A stretch of 64,000 nucleotides of DNA from F23-D06 sp045132055 (GTDB lineage: Bacteria; Bacteroidota; Bacteroidia; Bacteroidales; WCHB1-69), in the NCBI GenBank assembly GCA_045132055.1, contig JBGURP010000027.1, positions 221,829 through 285,828 on the forward strand. Direction: 5' to 3'. A program made the position numbers and the translations under genes. The notes below the pieces were generated by a model. The model had not been told where the DNA came from and did not search any database. It saw nothing but the letters and a program-made list of their open reading frames with translations. This document shows, one piece after another, positions 17,512-26,733 of the stretch; the stretch's first letter is position 1, and the number at the start of each line of letters is the position of its first letter.

Positions 17512-19605
17512 ATGGCAGAAGACTTGCACAACATACGGAATATCGGCATCATGGCCCATATTGACGCTGGCAAGACAACTACCACGGAAAGAATCCTCTA
17601 CTACACCGGAAAGAACTACAAGATCGGCGAGGTTGACGAGGGAACTGCCACCATGGACTGGATGGTGCAGGAGCAGGAGAGAGGTATCACGATCACCAGC
17701 GCCGCCACCACAGTGATGTGGAAACACCAGTCAACCGACTACAAGATCAACATCATCGATACACCGGGACATGTTGATTTCACGGTCGAGGTAGAACGTT
17801 CTTTGAGAATATTGGATGGAGCCGTAGCTATCTTCTGCGCCGTTGGCGGCGTGGAAGCACAATCGGAAACCGTCTGGCGTCAGGCCAACAAGTACAATGT
17901 GGCCCGTATCTGCTACGTCAACAAGATGGACCGCTCGGGTGCGAACTTTTACGCCGTCGTGGACCAGATCCGCGAGAAGCTGAAAGCCAACCCGCTGCCC
18001 CTCCAACTCCCCATCGGAGTTGAGGACACGTTCATCGGCGTGGTGGACCTGCTGGAGATGAAAGCCTACCAGTGGGATGACGAAGACCAAGGTGCCAGCT
18101 ACCACGAAATCGAAATACCCCAGGACATGGCCGACGACGTGCAGACCTACCGCACACAGCTGTTGGAGACGCTCGCCGAGTTCGACGAATCCCTGATGGA
18201 GAAGTATTTCGAGGACGCTGACAGCATCACCATGGAGGAACTGGTTTCCACAATCCGAAAAGCTACTCTGGAGCACAAGATCGAACCTGTACTTTGCGGG
18301 TCATCGTTCAAGAACAAGTGCGTGCAAAGATTGCTGGACGCCATTGTGATGTATCTCCCCTCCCCTTCGGACATGCCGGCTATTACTGGCATCAACCCCA
18401 AATCGGAGGCTGAGGAGACACGCGCAGCGGACGAAAAAGCGCCCTTTGCGGCCTTGGCTTTCAAAATCGCCACCGACCCGTTTGTCGGCAAGCTGACGTT
18501 CATCAAAGTCTATTCCGGAACTCTGAAAGCCGGAGAGACCGTGTATAATGTCAGCAGCGGCAAGCGCGAGCGAGTCTCCAAGATCCTGCAGATGCACTCC
18601 AACAAGCAACAGCCGTTGGAGATCGTGTCCGCCGGAAACATCGTGGCCCTCGTGGGCATGAAGGAGATTCACACGGGCGACAGCTTGACCGATGAAAAGC
18701 ACCCGATCGTACTGGAGAACATCGTCTTTCCCGAGCCGGTGATTCAAATCGCCATAGAGCCTAAAACGAAAGACGACGAAGAGAAGATGATGCTCGCATT
18801 AGCCAAGTTGGCTGATGAGGACCCGACATTCGTGGTTTCCGAAAACGAGGAATCCGGACAGATTCTGATCAGCGGCATGGGCGAGCTTCACTTGGACATC
18901 CTGCTGGACCGTCTGAAACGCGAGTTCAATGTGGATTGTAACCACGGCAAGCCGCGTGTGGCCTACAAGGAAGCCCTCTCCAGTCCGCTTCGCTATCATG
19001 CAACCTACAAGCGTCAGAACGGCGGCAAGGGTTCATTCGCTGACATGGAGTTTGAACTGCAACCACTTCCGTTCAACGCCAAGGGTCTGCAATTCAAGAG
19101 CGAGGTGAAAGGCGGGGCAATCCCGAAAGAGTTCCTGGCAGGTGCTGAGAAAGGCTTCAAGATGGCTATGATGAACGGCAAGTATGGTTTCGCCGTGGAA
19201 GCCATGGCAGTGACCGTGCTGGATGGGGAAACCCACCCTGCCGACTCCGATGCAATGGCGTTCGAGATCTGCGCCAAGATAGGATTCCGCGATGCACTCC
19301 AACAGATGGATACCATCATCCTGGAACCTATCATGAAAGTGGAAATCACCACGCCAGACGAGTACATCGGCAATGTGACCGGCGACTTGAACCGCAGACG
19401 TTCCGTTCTGGAACAGATTGACGCGAAAGTCGGCTTCCAGGTCATCACCGCCCAAGTGCCGTTGGCCGAGATGTTCGGATACGTGACCACGCTACGCTCT
19501 ATCAGTCAAGGACGTGCCACCTTCAGCATGGAATTCCAAAAGTACGCAGAAGTTCCGCCCGAAGTGAAAGATTATATTATGAATGTAGGAAGATTTATTT
19601 TATAG
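17512..19605 (+). CDS. fusA: Translation elongation factor G
   Basis: This is a 697-residue translocation GTPase. G1 is AHIDAGKTTT near residue 17, the switch II region is DTPGHVDF and G4 is NKMD (with R instead of the usual T around DRSGANF). All five domains are present by length, ending with domain V including NVTGDLNRRR and PLAEMFGYVTTLRSISQGRATFSMEF. Its location in the str operon supports housekeeping EF-G rather than a paralogue. Confidence 0.98.
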   Translation: MAEDLHNIRNIGIMAHIDAGKTTTTERILYYTGKNYKIGEVDEGTATMDWMVQEQERGITITSAATTVMWKHQSTDYKINIIDTPGHVDFTVEVERSLRILDGAVAIFCAVGGVEAQSETVWRQANKYNVARICYVNKMDRSGANFYAVVDQIREKLKANPLPLQLPIGVEDTFIGVVDLLEMKAYQWDDEDQGASYHEIEIPQDMADDVQTYRTQLLETLAEFDESLMEKYFEDADSITMEELVSTIRKATLEHKIEPVLCGSSFKNKCVQRLLDAIVMYLPSPSDMPAITGINPKSEAEETRAADEKAPFAALAFKIATDPFVGKLTFIKVYSGTLKAGETVYNVSSGKRERVSKILQMHSNKQQPLEIVSAGNIVALVGMKEIHTGDSLTDEKHPIVLENIVFPEPVIQIAIEPKTKDDEEKMMLALAKLADEDPTFVVSENEESGQILISGMGELHLDILLDRLKREFNVDCNHGKPRVAYKEALSSPLRYHATYKRQNGGKGSFADMEFELQPLPFNAKGLQFKSEVKGGAIPKEFLAGAEKGFKMAMMNGKYGFAVEAMAVTVLDGETHPADSDAMAFEICAKIGFRDALQQMDTIILEPIMKVEITTPDEYIGNVTGDLNRRRSVLEQIDAKVGFQVITAQVPLAEMFGYVTTLRSISQGRATFSMEFQKYAEVPPEVKDYIMNVGRFIL

Positions 19606-19657
19606 AAATAACAGTTTTAAAACATATTACGTAATATTTAATTAAAAACAAAAAAAA

Positions 19658-19972
19658 GTGAGTCACAGAATTAGAATCAAATTGAAATCATTCGACCACA
19701 CCTTGGTTGACAGATCTGCTGAAAAGATCGTCAAGACCGTGAACGGTGTGAAGGACGACAAGGTTGTGCTGGTTGGCCCTATTCCACTGCCGACACACAC
19801 CAAGATTTTCACCGTAAACCGCTCCACTTTTGTAAACAAGAAATCCAGAGAGCAATTCCAGCTCTCCACTTACAAAAGACTGTTGGACATCTACGGTACA
19901 ACCACCAAGACCATCGATGCTCTGATGCAGCTTGAACTGCCCAGCGGCGTTGACGTAGAAATCAAGGTGTGA
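19658..19972 (+). CDS. rpsJ: 30S ribosomal protein S10
   Basis: This is a 104-residue S10 with a GTG start (SHRIRIKLKSFDHTLVDRSA). The conserved VVLVGPIPLPTHTKIFTVNRS loop and LELPSGVDVEIKV end are present. In most Bacteroidota rpsJ is followed at once by rplC and the rest of the S10 operon. Here a hairpin with a T tract and an unrelated redox gene come next, so the usual S10 continuation must be elsewhere. Confidence 0.97.
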   Translation: MSHRIRIKLKSFDHTLVDRSAEKIVKTVNGVKDDKVVLVGPIPLPTHTKIFTVNRSTFVNKKSREQFQLSTYKRLLDIYGTTTKTIDALMQLELPSGVDVEIKV

Positions 19973-19993
19973 TGAAAGTCTGAATTTTGGGTT

Positions 19994-20013
19994 CCGTGCA
20001 CGGCCGTACGCGG
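19994..20013. repeat. Imperfect 20-bp palindrome after rpsJ
   Basis: CCGTGCACGG is followed directly by CCGTACGCGG; the arms match at 8 of 10 positions. The core resembles the CACGGCCGTG core of the element at 33926. It is flanked by TGAAT/ATTCA. Confidence 0.5.
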
Positions 20014-20033
20014 GATTCAAAAAAAAAATCAAG

Positions 20034-20070
20034 GCACTATCCATTTTTTTGTGGTTAGTGCTTTTTTTTT
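20034..20070 (+). terminator. Rho-independent terminator of the str operon
   Basis: The stem pairs GCACTA with TAGTGC and continues with CCA/TGG after one mismatch; the loop is T-rich. A run of nine T residues follows at 20062-20070, and the next gene's -7 box begins two bases later. Confidence 0.85.
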
Positions 20071-20071
20071 G

Positions 20072-20079
20072 TATTTTTG
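20072..20079 (+). promoter_or_regulatory. Probable promoter of the Hdr-like pair, -7 box TATTTTTG
   Basis: TATTTTTG lies 26 bases before the ATG at 20106 and immediately after the rpsJ terminator T tract. Its position supports 20106 over the upstream in-frame start at 20049. Confidence 0.6.
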
Positions 20080-20105
20080 CTAATCATTTTTTGGATAACT
20101 ACTGT

Positions 20106-21161
20106 ATGGAAAAACGCTACTGGAACGAATATCAGAAAGCTATCGCCGACGACCACTACTTTTATGAAAGGAGCTGCATCCGTCAGACCTTCTTTCCTGG
20201 CTCTGAGGCCGCTTTTCTCAATATACTGCGCAACGATCTAGGAAAGGACATCTACGACTCCTCACACCAGCATACCTGCACGGGCATCGGCTATCATTCA
20301 GACGTGGTGCCTTTTGAGACCACCATGACCATTGTGGCACGATTGTTCTCACTCATGACAGAGAAGGGTTACGAAAACTACGTACCCTCCTGTGTTACTT
20401 CTTTCGGCGTCATGACGGAGATTATCGAAAAATGGAACGAGAATCCGCAACTGTTGGAACAGGCGCGCGAACTTCTGCGCAAGGCCACCGGCCGCGAATT
20501 TGACGCTCCCAAGAACATTGCCCATCCATCTGATATCATCTACAAATTCCGCTTTGATTTGAAGGAGAAGATGAAATACCAGCTGGTGAACCGCTTCACG
20601 GGCAAACCTCTGCGCGGCGTGGAGCACATCGGCTGCCATTATGCCAAGATTTTCCCGAAGCATGGTGTCGGTAACGCTGAATTCCCCTATGTGCTCGCGG
20701 GCATGATCGAGGCTTGGGGCGGCGAAGTCGTAGATTATCCTGAACGTCGCCATTGCTGTGGCTTCGGATTCCGCCAATACTTGGTGCAGGAAAACCGCGG
20801 CTACTCCGTGGCCAACTCCAAGAAGAAATTCGAATCCATGGAACCCTACGAGCCGGATTTCATCGTGGCCAACTGCCCGGGATGCGCCATGTTCCTCGAC
20901 AAATGGCAATATACTATCGCAGAGATGGAGCACAAGACTTACGACAAAGACGGCTACGGCATCCCCGTGTTAACTTACGAGGAGCTTGCCGGTCTATTGT
21001 TAGGATACGACCCTTGGGTGCTGGGACTTCAGTTGCACCAGGTTCAATGCGAAAGCCTGCTCAACAAAATCGGCATCCAATATGACCCGGATTCCAAATA
21101 CAAGGGAATTTCCGGCAGAATCCTGCCAAAGCCGGAGAAGCCGAGCGTGCTGAAAGTTTAG
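20106..21161 (+). CDS. HdrB-like CCG-domain protein (heterodisulfide reductase subunit B family)
   Basis: This is a 351-residue protein with two cysteine-rich halves. The C-terminal CCG motif is clear: Cys177, Cys217-Cys218 and Cys257-x-x-Cys260 (RRHCCGFG, ANCPGC). The N-terminal half has Cys24, Cys58 and Cys96, a weaker version of the motif. In HdrB such cysteines hold the noncubane [4Fe-4S] clusters that reduce disulfides. Methanogen coenzymes are not expected here, so the substrate is unknown. The in-frame ATG at 20049 lies before the promoter and terminator tail and is rejected. The HdrA-like flavoprotein follows 120 bp downstream. Confidence 0.82.
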   Translation: MEKRYWNEYQKAIADDHYFYERSCIRQTFFPGSEAAFLNILRNDLGKDIYDSSHQHTCTGIGYHSDVVPFETTMTIVARLFSLMTEKGYENYVPSCVTSFGVMTEIIEKWNENPQLLEQARELLRKATGREFDAPKNIAHPSDIIYKFRFDLKEKMKYQLVNRFTGKPLRGVEHIGCHYAKIFPKHGVGNAEFPYVLAGMIEAWGGEVVDYPERRHCCGFGFRQYLVQENRGYSVANSKKKFESMEPYEPDFIVANCPGCAMFLDKWQYTIAEMEHKTYDKDGYGIPVLTYEELAGLLLGYDPWVLGLQLHQVQCESLLNKIGIQYDPDSKYKGISGRILPKPEKPSVLKV

Positions 21162-21275
21162 AGATTAGATATTAGAAGATTAGAAGAGTAAAAGATTAAA
21201 AGATTAAAAGATTAGAAGATTAGAAGAGTAAAGGAGTAAGTGAGTAGAGATTTTAGATAAAAGATTTAGATAAGA
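21159..21275. repeat. Degenerate TTAGAAGA/TTAGAGA tandem tract
   Basis: The gap between the HdrB-like and HdrA-like genes is filled with variations of GATTAGAAGA and AAAAGATTA. No open frame, promoter box or RNA gene is visible in it. Confidence 0.7.
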
Positions 21276-21281
21276 AAACTA

Positions 21282-22292
21282 ATGTTAAATATAGCGATTA
21301 TCGGAGCCGGACCTGCCGGCATTGAAGCGGCCTCCATACTGGCCAGCAAACATCATATCACCCTGTTTGAAAAATCGGACAAGACCTTGTCAAACATCCA
21401 TGACAAAGCGTTGCTGTTCCCCGACTTCTCCTCTGCCGAGGATCTGGCTGTCAAACTGGATGCCAAGCTGAACAAGACCAACATCGAACTTCGTCTGAAC
21501 ACGCCCATTGTCAAGTTGGAGAAAAAAGACAACGGCTGGGTACTGACAGATGACAAGCAACAGGAATATACCTATCCCTACGTGCTGTTAGCCACTGGCT
21601 ATCGCGTTTTCGACGCCCATCAGAAAGAGGAACTCGGTTATGGCATCTACAAAGGCGTCATCACCTCACTGGAATTGGAGAAGATGATCAAAGAGGACCA
21701 TATTGTGAATGTGAACGGCGACAAGCCCAAACAGATCACTTTCCTGCAGTGCGTGGGCTCGCGCGACGAGAAATCAGGCAATCACTATTGTTCGAAGGTT
21801 TGCTGCGTTACTGCCGTGAAGCAGGCCATCGAAATCAAGAAGATGCTGCCGGACACTGACGTTTATGTGTTCTACATGGACTTGCGGATGTGGGGCCAGG
21901 GCTTTGAAGAGATGTACCGCACAGCCCAGGAAGAATACGGGGTGAATTTCGTGCGTGGCCGCATCTCCGAAGCTGCCTCCACCTACGACAACCGCGTGCA
22001 AATCAAGGCCGAGGACACCTTGATGGGGCTGCCGCTGAATCTGAACACCGACCTGCTGGTTTTGATGGTAGGCATGTGTGCCTCCGATGGTACGAAACAA
22101 CTCAGCCAGTCAGCCGGCATTGACGGTCTATACGGCTTTGCCCAAAGCAAGTCGGAGCATCTGGAAGACAACATGACTGCTCAAGAAGGTCTTTTCGTGG
22201 CTGGTGCCTGCAAGCGTCCATCTAGCGTCAACGATACCATACAAGATGCCCGCGCCGCTGCCGTAAACATGATGAATTTTATTCAAGAATAA
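21282..22292 (+). CDS. HdrA-like FAD-dependent oxidoreductase
   Basis: This is a 336-residue flavoprotein. The FAD-binding dinucleotide motif GAGPAGIEAA is at residues 8-17. The segment QCVGSRDEKSGNHYCSKVCC (Cys157, 170, 174, 175) is the hallmark of HdrA, including the extra iron-sulfur ligands. The C-terminal ATG-like FAD motif is GLFVAGACKRPSSVNDTIQDA. It is shorter than full HdrA and lacks the C-terminal ferredoxin domains. With the upstream HdrB-like gene it would form an electron-transfer module; no HdrC-like subunit is adjacent. Confidence 0.82.
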   Translation: MLNIAIIGAGPAGIEAASILASKHHITLFEKSDKTLSNIHDKALLFPDFSSAEDLAVKLDAKLNKTNIELRLNTPIVKLEKKDNGWVLTDDKQQEYTYPYVLLATGYRVFDAHQKEELGYGIYKGVITSLELEKMIKEDHIVNVNGDKPKQITFLQCVGSRDEKSGNHYCSKVCCVTAVKQAIEIKKMLPDTDVYVFYMDLRMWGQGFEEMYRTAQEEYGVNFVRGRISEAASTYDNRVQIKAEDTLMGLPLNLNTDLLVLMVGMCASDGTKQLSQSAGIDGLYGFAQSKSEHLEDNMTAQEGLFVAGACKRPSSVNDTIQDARAAAVNMMNFIQE

Positions 22293-22309
22293 CGTAAAAA
22301 ATATTTATA

Positions 22310-24247
22310 ATGAGCTACATAGAATTTGACAAAGAGCAACTCGTCAATATCGGATTCTCAAAATCAAGAGAGATATTACGATGCAGCAACACGGGAGCTT
22401 TCGCCAACACCACGCTGGTTGGTCTGAACACCCGCAAATACCACGGGCTCTTTATAGTTCCACAAGACAAGATTGACCACGAGCGTCACGTGCTGGTATC
22501 CAACCTCAACGAGAGCATCGTGGTCAACAACATGGATTTCCACCTCAGCATGAACCAGTTCAAGGGGGGCGTCATCCATCCGAAAGGGAACAAATATCTG
22601 CAGCATTTCACAGCCGACAATATCCCAACCTATCTCTATCGTGTAGGCAAGTTCAATTTCACGAAAGAGATTCTGTTTCTGAAGGATTCCGACCGGCTCA
22701 TCATCAAATACACGATGCTCGACAATTACGAGTCAGCCTCTTTCCAATTCCAGCCTCTGTTGGCATTCCGCAGCATACACCAGCTCACCCATGCCAATGA
22801 CCAGGTAAACACGCAGTATGAGAGCGTGGATAACGGCGTTGGATACTGTCTGTACAACAATTACACACCGATTTACCTGCAGTGTTCATCCCCTGTTTCC
22901 TATCAGCATCATCCGGATTGGTTCTATAACATCGAATATGAAGAGGAATTGAACCGCGGATATGAAGGTGTGGAAGATCTCTACACGCCCGGCGTACTGA
23001 CGGCGGAGGTCAAAGACAAGGAACTGTACATCACCATAGGCACAGAGCCGATTCATCCGGAAGAGATTGCCAAGCTCTACAAGAAGGATGTCAGCCACCA
23101 CACGTCGCGTTCATCTTTCTTCAATTGTCTGCAGAATGCGGCGGAGCAGTTCATCGTCAAGCGCAACGGCAAGACGGAAGTAATTGCCGGTTATCCTTGG
23201 TTCGGCCGCTGGGGTCGCGATACTTTTATCGCCCTGCCGGGCCTGACATTGGCCTTGGGCAAGAATGACTTGTGCAAGGAGATTCTGGATTCCATGATCG
23301 AGGACATGAAAGAGGGTTTGTTCCCCAACATCGGCAGCGGCCAGAATGCCGCCTACAATTCAGTAGATGCCCCGTTATGGTTCTTCCGGGCAGTGCAGCT
23401 GTACGCCGAAGCCACGCACTCTGAGAAGAAGATATGGAAAGAGTATGGCGAGACGATGAAGCAGATTCTGACTGCCTATCGTCACGGCACGCTCAACAAC
23501 ATCCGGATGCTGGACAACGGCCTGATATACGCCGGCGGTCCAGGCCTCGCACTCACGTGGATGGACGCCGTAGTCAATGGCAACCCTATCACGCCGAGAA
23601 CCGGCTGCCAGGTGGAAATCAACGCGCTGTGGTACAATGCCATGAAATTCGCCTTGGAAATGGCCCATCTGGCCAAAGACAGCGACTTCATCTACGACTG
23701 GGAACCGATGGTGCAAGATTTTCCGGCCGTTTTCAAAGAGACCTTCTGGTCGAAAGAGATCGGCTATCTGGCCGACTATGTGAATGGTGACTACAAGAAC
23801 TTCCAGATCCGTCCCAACATGATGATAGTCACGTCACTGCCCTACTCTCCCATCAGTGAGAAGATCCGCCAGCTGATTCTGAAGCGCACCTGCGAGGAGC
23901 TGCTGACCGACAAGGGCATACGCTCGCTCTCGCCCAACGATCCCGAATACAAGGGACACTACATGGGCAATCAGGCCGAGCGCGACGCCGCATACCATCA
24001 GGGAACCTGCTGGATATGGCTGCTGTTCCCATTCACCGACGGCATGTTGGCAGTCTATCAGAAATCCGCCATCCCTGCTTTGCAGAGAATCCTCTATAAG
24101 TTCGACAACTGCATGACCAGCTATGGCATCTCCACCATTGCCGAAATCACGGACGGTGACCCGCCACACAAGCCCAACGGATGCATTTCGCAAGCCTGGA
24201 GCGTGGCAGCACTGCTCTACATGAAATGGAGAATTGAACATTATTAG
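22310..24247 (+). CDS. Glycogen debranching enzyme (amylo-alpha-1,6-glucosidase, GH133-like)
   Basis: It hydrolyses alpha-1,6 branch points in glycogen or alpha-glucans. The N-terminal ~270 residues are a beta-sandwich typical of bacterial/archaeal debranching enzymes (NTRKYHGLFIVP). The C-terminal (alpha/alpha)6 barrel contains GYPWFGRWGRDTFIALPGLTLA, GSGQNAAYNSVDAPLWFF and the late DGDPPHKPNGCISQAWSVA. The length of 645 residues fits the family. It is first in a tight cluster with GT4 and GH57 enzymes (gap 21 bp, then 8-bp overlap), a conserved Bacteroidota arrangement for storage polysaccharide. Confidence 0.92.
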   Translation: MSYIEFDKEQLVNIGFSKSREILRCSNTGAFANTTLVGLNTRKYHGLFIVPQDKIDHERHVLVSNLNESIVVNNMDFHLSMNQFKGGVIHPKGNKYLQHFTADNIPTYLYRVGKFNFTKEILFLKDSDRLIIKYTMLDNYESASFQFQPLLAFRSIHQLTHANDQVNTQYESVDNGVGYCLYNNYTPIYLQCSSPVSYQHHPDWFYNIEYEEELNRGYEGVEDLYTPGVLTAEVKDKELYITIGTEPIHPEEIAKLYKKDVSHHTSRSSFFNCLQNAAEQFIVKRNGKTEVIAGYPWFGRWGRDTFIALPGLTLALGKNDLCKEILDSMIEDMKEGLFPNIGSGQNAAYNSVDAPLWFFRAVQLYAEATHSEKKIWKEYGETMKQILTAYRHGTLNNIRMLDNGLIYAGGPGLALTWMDAVVNGNPITPRTGCQVEINALWYNAMKFALEMAHLAKDSDFIYDWEPMVQDFPAVFKETFWSKEIGYLADYVNGDYKNFQIRPNMMIVTSLPYSPISEKIRQLILKRTCEELLTDKGIRSLSPNDPEYKGHYMGNQAERDAAYHQGTCWIWLLFPFTDGMLAVYQKSAIPALQRILYKFDNCMTSYGISTIAEITDGDPPHKPNGCISQAWSVAALLYMKWRIEHY

Positions 24248-24268
24248 AAACATCTAAAGTACAAAACA

Positions 24269-25549
24269 ATGAGAGTACTCATGTTCGGGTGGGAATTTCC
24301 ACCGCATATATCAGGAGGTTTGGGCACAGCCTGCTACGGTCTCACCAAAGGACTGTCGCTCAACGGCGTGGATGTCACCTTCGTCATGCCCAAGGCATCG
24401 GGCGACGAGGATCAGACGTACACCAAGATTGTCAACGCGAGCGACGTGGAGGTTGACCCGCGCCATGCCGAGTTCTACACCCGCCAGACAGAGACCTCCT
24501 TCATACAGGTCAACTCCCAACTGGTGCCCTACGTTGGGTTGGACGACTATTACAACGTGGTGAACCAGATTGACAGCGGCCTGATCCAAAGTGGTGGAAC
24601 CAAACGCAAATACATTTTCAGTGGCGGTTATGGAAAGAACCTGATGGAAGAGGTAAACCGTTATGCGGAGATTGCCACCGAAATTGCCCGTAACGAAGAG
24701 TTCGATATCATCCATGCACACGACTGGCTCACCTATCGTGCCGGCATCGCGGCCAAGCGCGTAAGTGGCAAGCCTTTGGTAGTGCATATCCATGCCACAG
24801 AATACGACCGCTCGGGCGAGAGCAACCGCAACGACATCGTTTATAACATGGAGCGCGAGGGCATGTCCGCCGCCGACTCCGTGTGCGCCGTCAGCGACCT
24901 CACCCGCAACATCGTCATCGAAAAATACGGCATCGACGCCAACAAAGTCTATACCCTGCACAACGCCGTGGTGCCCAGCGACAAGAAGGTGCAGCGCGAC
25001 AAGTTCGTAAAAGAGAAAATCGTCACTTTCCTGGGACGCGTCACGTTCCAAAAAGGTCCCGACTACTTTGTGGAAACCGCCAAGCTGGTGCTCGACAAAG
25101 ATCCCAACGTGCGCTTTGTGTTGGCCGGCGATGGCGACATGATGCAGCACATCATCACGCGTGTGGCGGAATTAGGTATTTCCGACCGCTTCCATTTCAC
25201 CGGCTTTTTGCGCGGTGACGACATCGACAAGATGTTCGGCATGAGCGACGTGTATGTCATGCCCTCCATCTCTGAGCCGTTCGGCATCTCGCCGTTGGAG
25301 GCCATGCGCGCCAAAGTGCCCGTGGTCATCTCCAAGCAATCGGGCGTGGCCGAAGTACTCCAGCACGCGATCAAGGTGGATTTCTGGGACATCAACGCCA
25401 CCGCAGACGCCATCTATGGGCTTCTCCATTACCCCGCCCTTTCCAATCTGTTCAGCGTGAAAGGCGCAGAAGAGGTCGATAACCTCAAATGGGAAAATGT
25501 TGCAAAAAAACTGAAAGTCATATACGAAAAAACCTTGCGCTATGAATAG
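24269..25549 (+). CDS. GT4-family glycogen/starch synthase-like glycosyltransferase
   Basis: This is a 426-residue GT-B fold enzyme. The N-terminus MRVLMFGWEFPPHISGGLGT has the sugar-nucleotide and acceptor loop (GGLGT) of glycogen synthases. The C-terminal domain includes FLGRVTFQKGPDYFVETAKLV and the E-x7-E pair in EPFGISPLEAMRAKVPVV. It likely adds glucose to alpha-glucan, given its neighbours, though other GT4 activities are possible. It overlaps the GH57 gene by 8 bp, so the two are translationally coupled. Confidence 0.88.
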   Translation: MRVLMFGWEFPPHISGGLGTACYGLTKGLSLNGVDVTFVMPKASGDEDQTYTKIVNASDVEVDPRHAEFYTRQTETSFIQVNSQLVPYVGLDDYYNVVNQIDSGLIQSGGTKRKYIFSGGYGKNLMEEVNRYAEIATEIARNEEFDIIHAHDWLTYRAGIAAKRVSGKPLVVHIHATEYDRSGESNRNDIVYNMEREGMSAADSVCAVSDLTRNIVIEKYGIDANKVYTLHNAVVPSDKKVQRDKFVKEKIVTFLGRVTFQKGPDYFVETAKLVLDKDPNVRFVLAGDGDMMQHIITRVAELGISDRFHFTGFLRGDDIDKMFGMSDVYVMPSISEPFGISPLEAMRAKVPVVISKQSGVAEVLQHAIKVDFWDINATADAIYGLLHYPALSNLFSVKGAEEVDNLKWENVAKKLKVIYEKTLRYE

Positions 25550-26729
25550 GATATGCTTCCATTTCCAGATCAGTCAACCCTATCGGTTAAGAACGTACAG
25601 ATTCTTTGACATCAATCAGAATCACGATTACTTTGACGACTATCAGAACCAGTATCTGACCCGCCGTTTGGCAGAGCGCTGCTACCTGCCCGCCAACAAG
25701 ATGATGCTGGAGCTGATCAAAAAGCATCCTGGCAAGTTCAAGCTCAGTTTCAGTATTGCCGGCAGTTCCATCATGCTGTTCAAGAACTACTGTCCGGAGG
25801 TTATCGAGAGCTTCAAGGAGCTTATCGCAACAGGTTGCGTGGAAATTACTGGCAACACCTACACGCACAGTATCGCCTCCCTGTACGGAAAAGAGCCTTT
25901 TATGGAGCAAGTAAAGCTGCAGGAAATGCTTTTGGATGAGACTTTCGGCGTAAAGCCCGTGTCTTTCTGCAACACCGAGATCATCTACTCTGATGAGATT
26001 GGCGAATGGCTGGGCGATGCAGGCTATCGCGTGGTCCTCACTGAAGGAGCGCGGCACATTTTAGGTTGGAAGAGCCCCTTCTATCTGTATTGCAACCCCT
26101 ATCAGACTGACGTGCGTCTGATGCTCCGTCCTTACAGGATTTGCGACGATATCACACTGCGCTTCCAAGACAAGAGCTGGGATCAATACCCTCTCACAGC
26201 GGAGAAATACATCAACTTCCTCAACAACTGCAACCACGGGAGTGAAGCACCGCTCATCAACCTGTTCTGGGACTATGAAACTATCGGCGAGCACTACACG
26301 GAAGACACAGGCATCTTTGACTTCTTCCGCGCCTTGGTCGACCAGCTCTCCCAGAATCCGGACTACAGTTTCATCACGCCACAGGAAGTGCTAAATCTGG
26401 ACCTTGCGACATCCACCATGCACGCTCCGTGGCCTATTTCGTGCTCCGGAGAGGAAAAAGACACACACGAATGGATTGGCAACGAATTGCAGCACGAGGC
26501 ATTCCAACAGCTATTCAAGTTGCAGGATCTCTATAAGAAATCCAAAAATGCGGATGCCAAGCTCTGCTGGCTGCAATTGCAGGCCGCCGACCACTTCAAC
26601 TTCATGAGTTCCAAATGGTTCGGGCATAGATTTGTAAAGCGTAATTTTGAAGTCTATTCCTCTCCCTACCAGGCCTTCATCAACTACATGAACGTGCTGA
26701 ACGACGTGAAGTTGCAGTTGGAAGAGTAA
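25542..26729 (+). CDS. GH57-family alpha-glucan-acting enzyme
   Basis: GH57 members are alpha-amylases, 4-alpha-glucanotransferases or branching enzymes with a seven-stranded barrel. The likely nucleophile is Glu146 (FCNTEIIYS) and the likely acid/base Asp244 (LFWDYETIGEHY). The length of 395 residues matches short GH57 alpha-amylase-like proteins. Together with the debranching and synthase genes it probably processes intracellular glycogen; there is no signal peptide. It ends 4 bp before the convergent alanine-dehydrogenase-like gene. Confidence 0.88.
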   Translation: MNRICFHFQISQPYRLRTYRFFDINQNHDYFDDYQNQYLTRRLAERCYLPANKMMLELIKKHPGKFKLSFSIAGSSIMLFKNYCPEVIESFKELIATGCVEITGNTYTHSIASLYGKEPFMEQVKLQEMLLDETFGVKPVSFCNTEIIYSDEIGEWLGDAGYRVVLTEGARHILGWKSPFYLYCNPYQTDVRLMLRPYRICDDITLRFQDKSWDQYPLTAEKYINFLNNCNHGSEAPLINLFWDYETIGEHYTEDTGIFDFFRALVDQLSQNPDYSFITPQEVLNLDLATSTMHAPWPISCSGEEKDTHEWIGNELQHEAFQQLFKLQDLYKKSKNADAKLCWLQLQAADHFNFMSSKWFGHRFVKRNFEVYSSPYQAFINYMNVLNDVKLQLEE

Positions 26730-26733
26730 AGTA

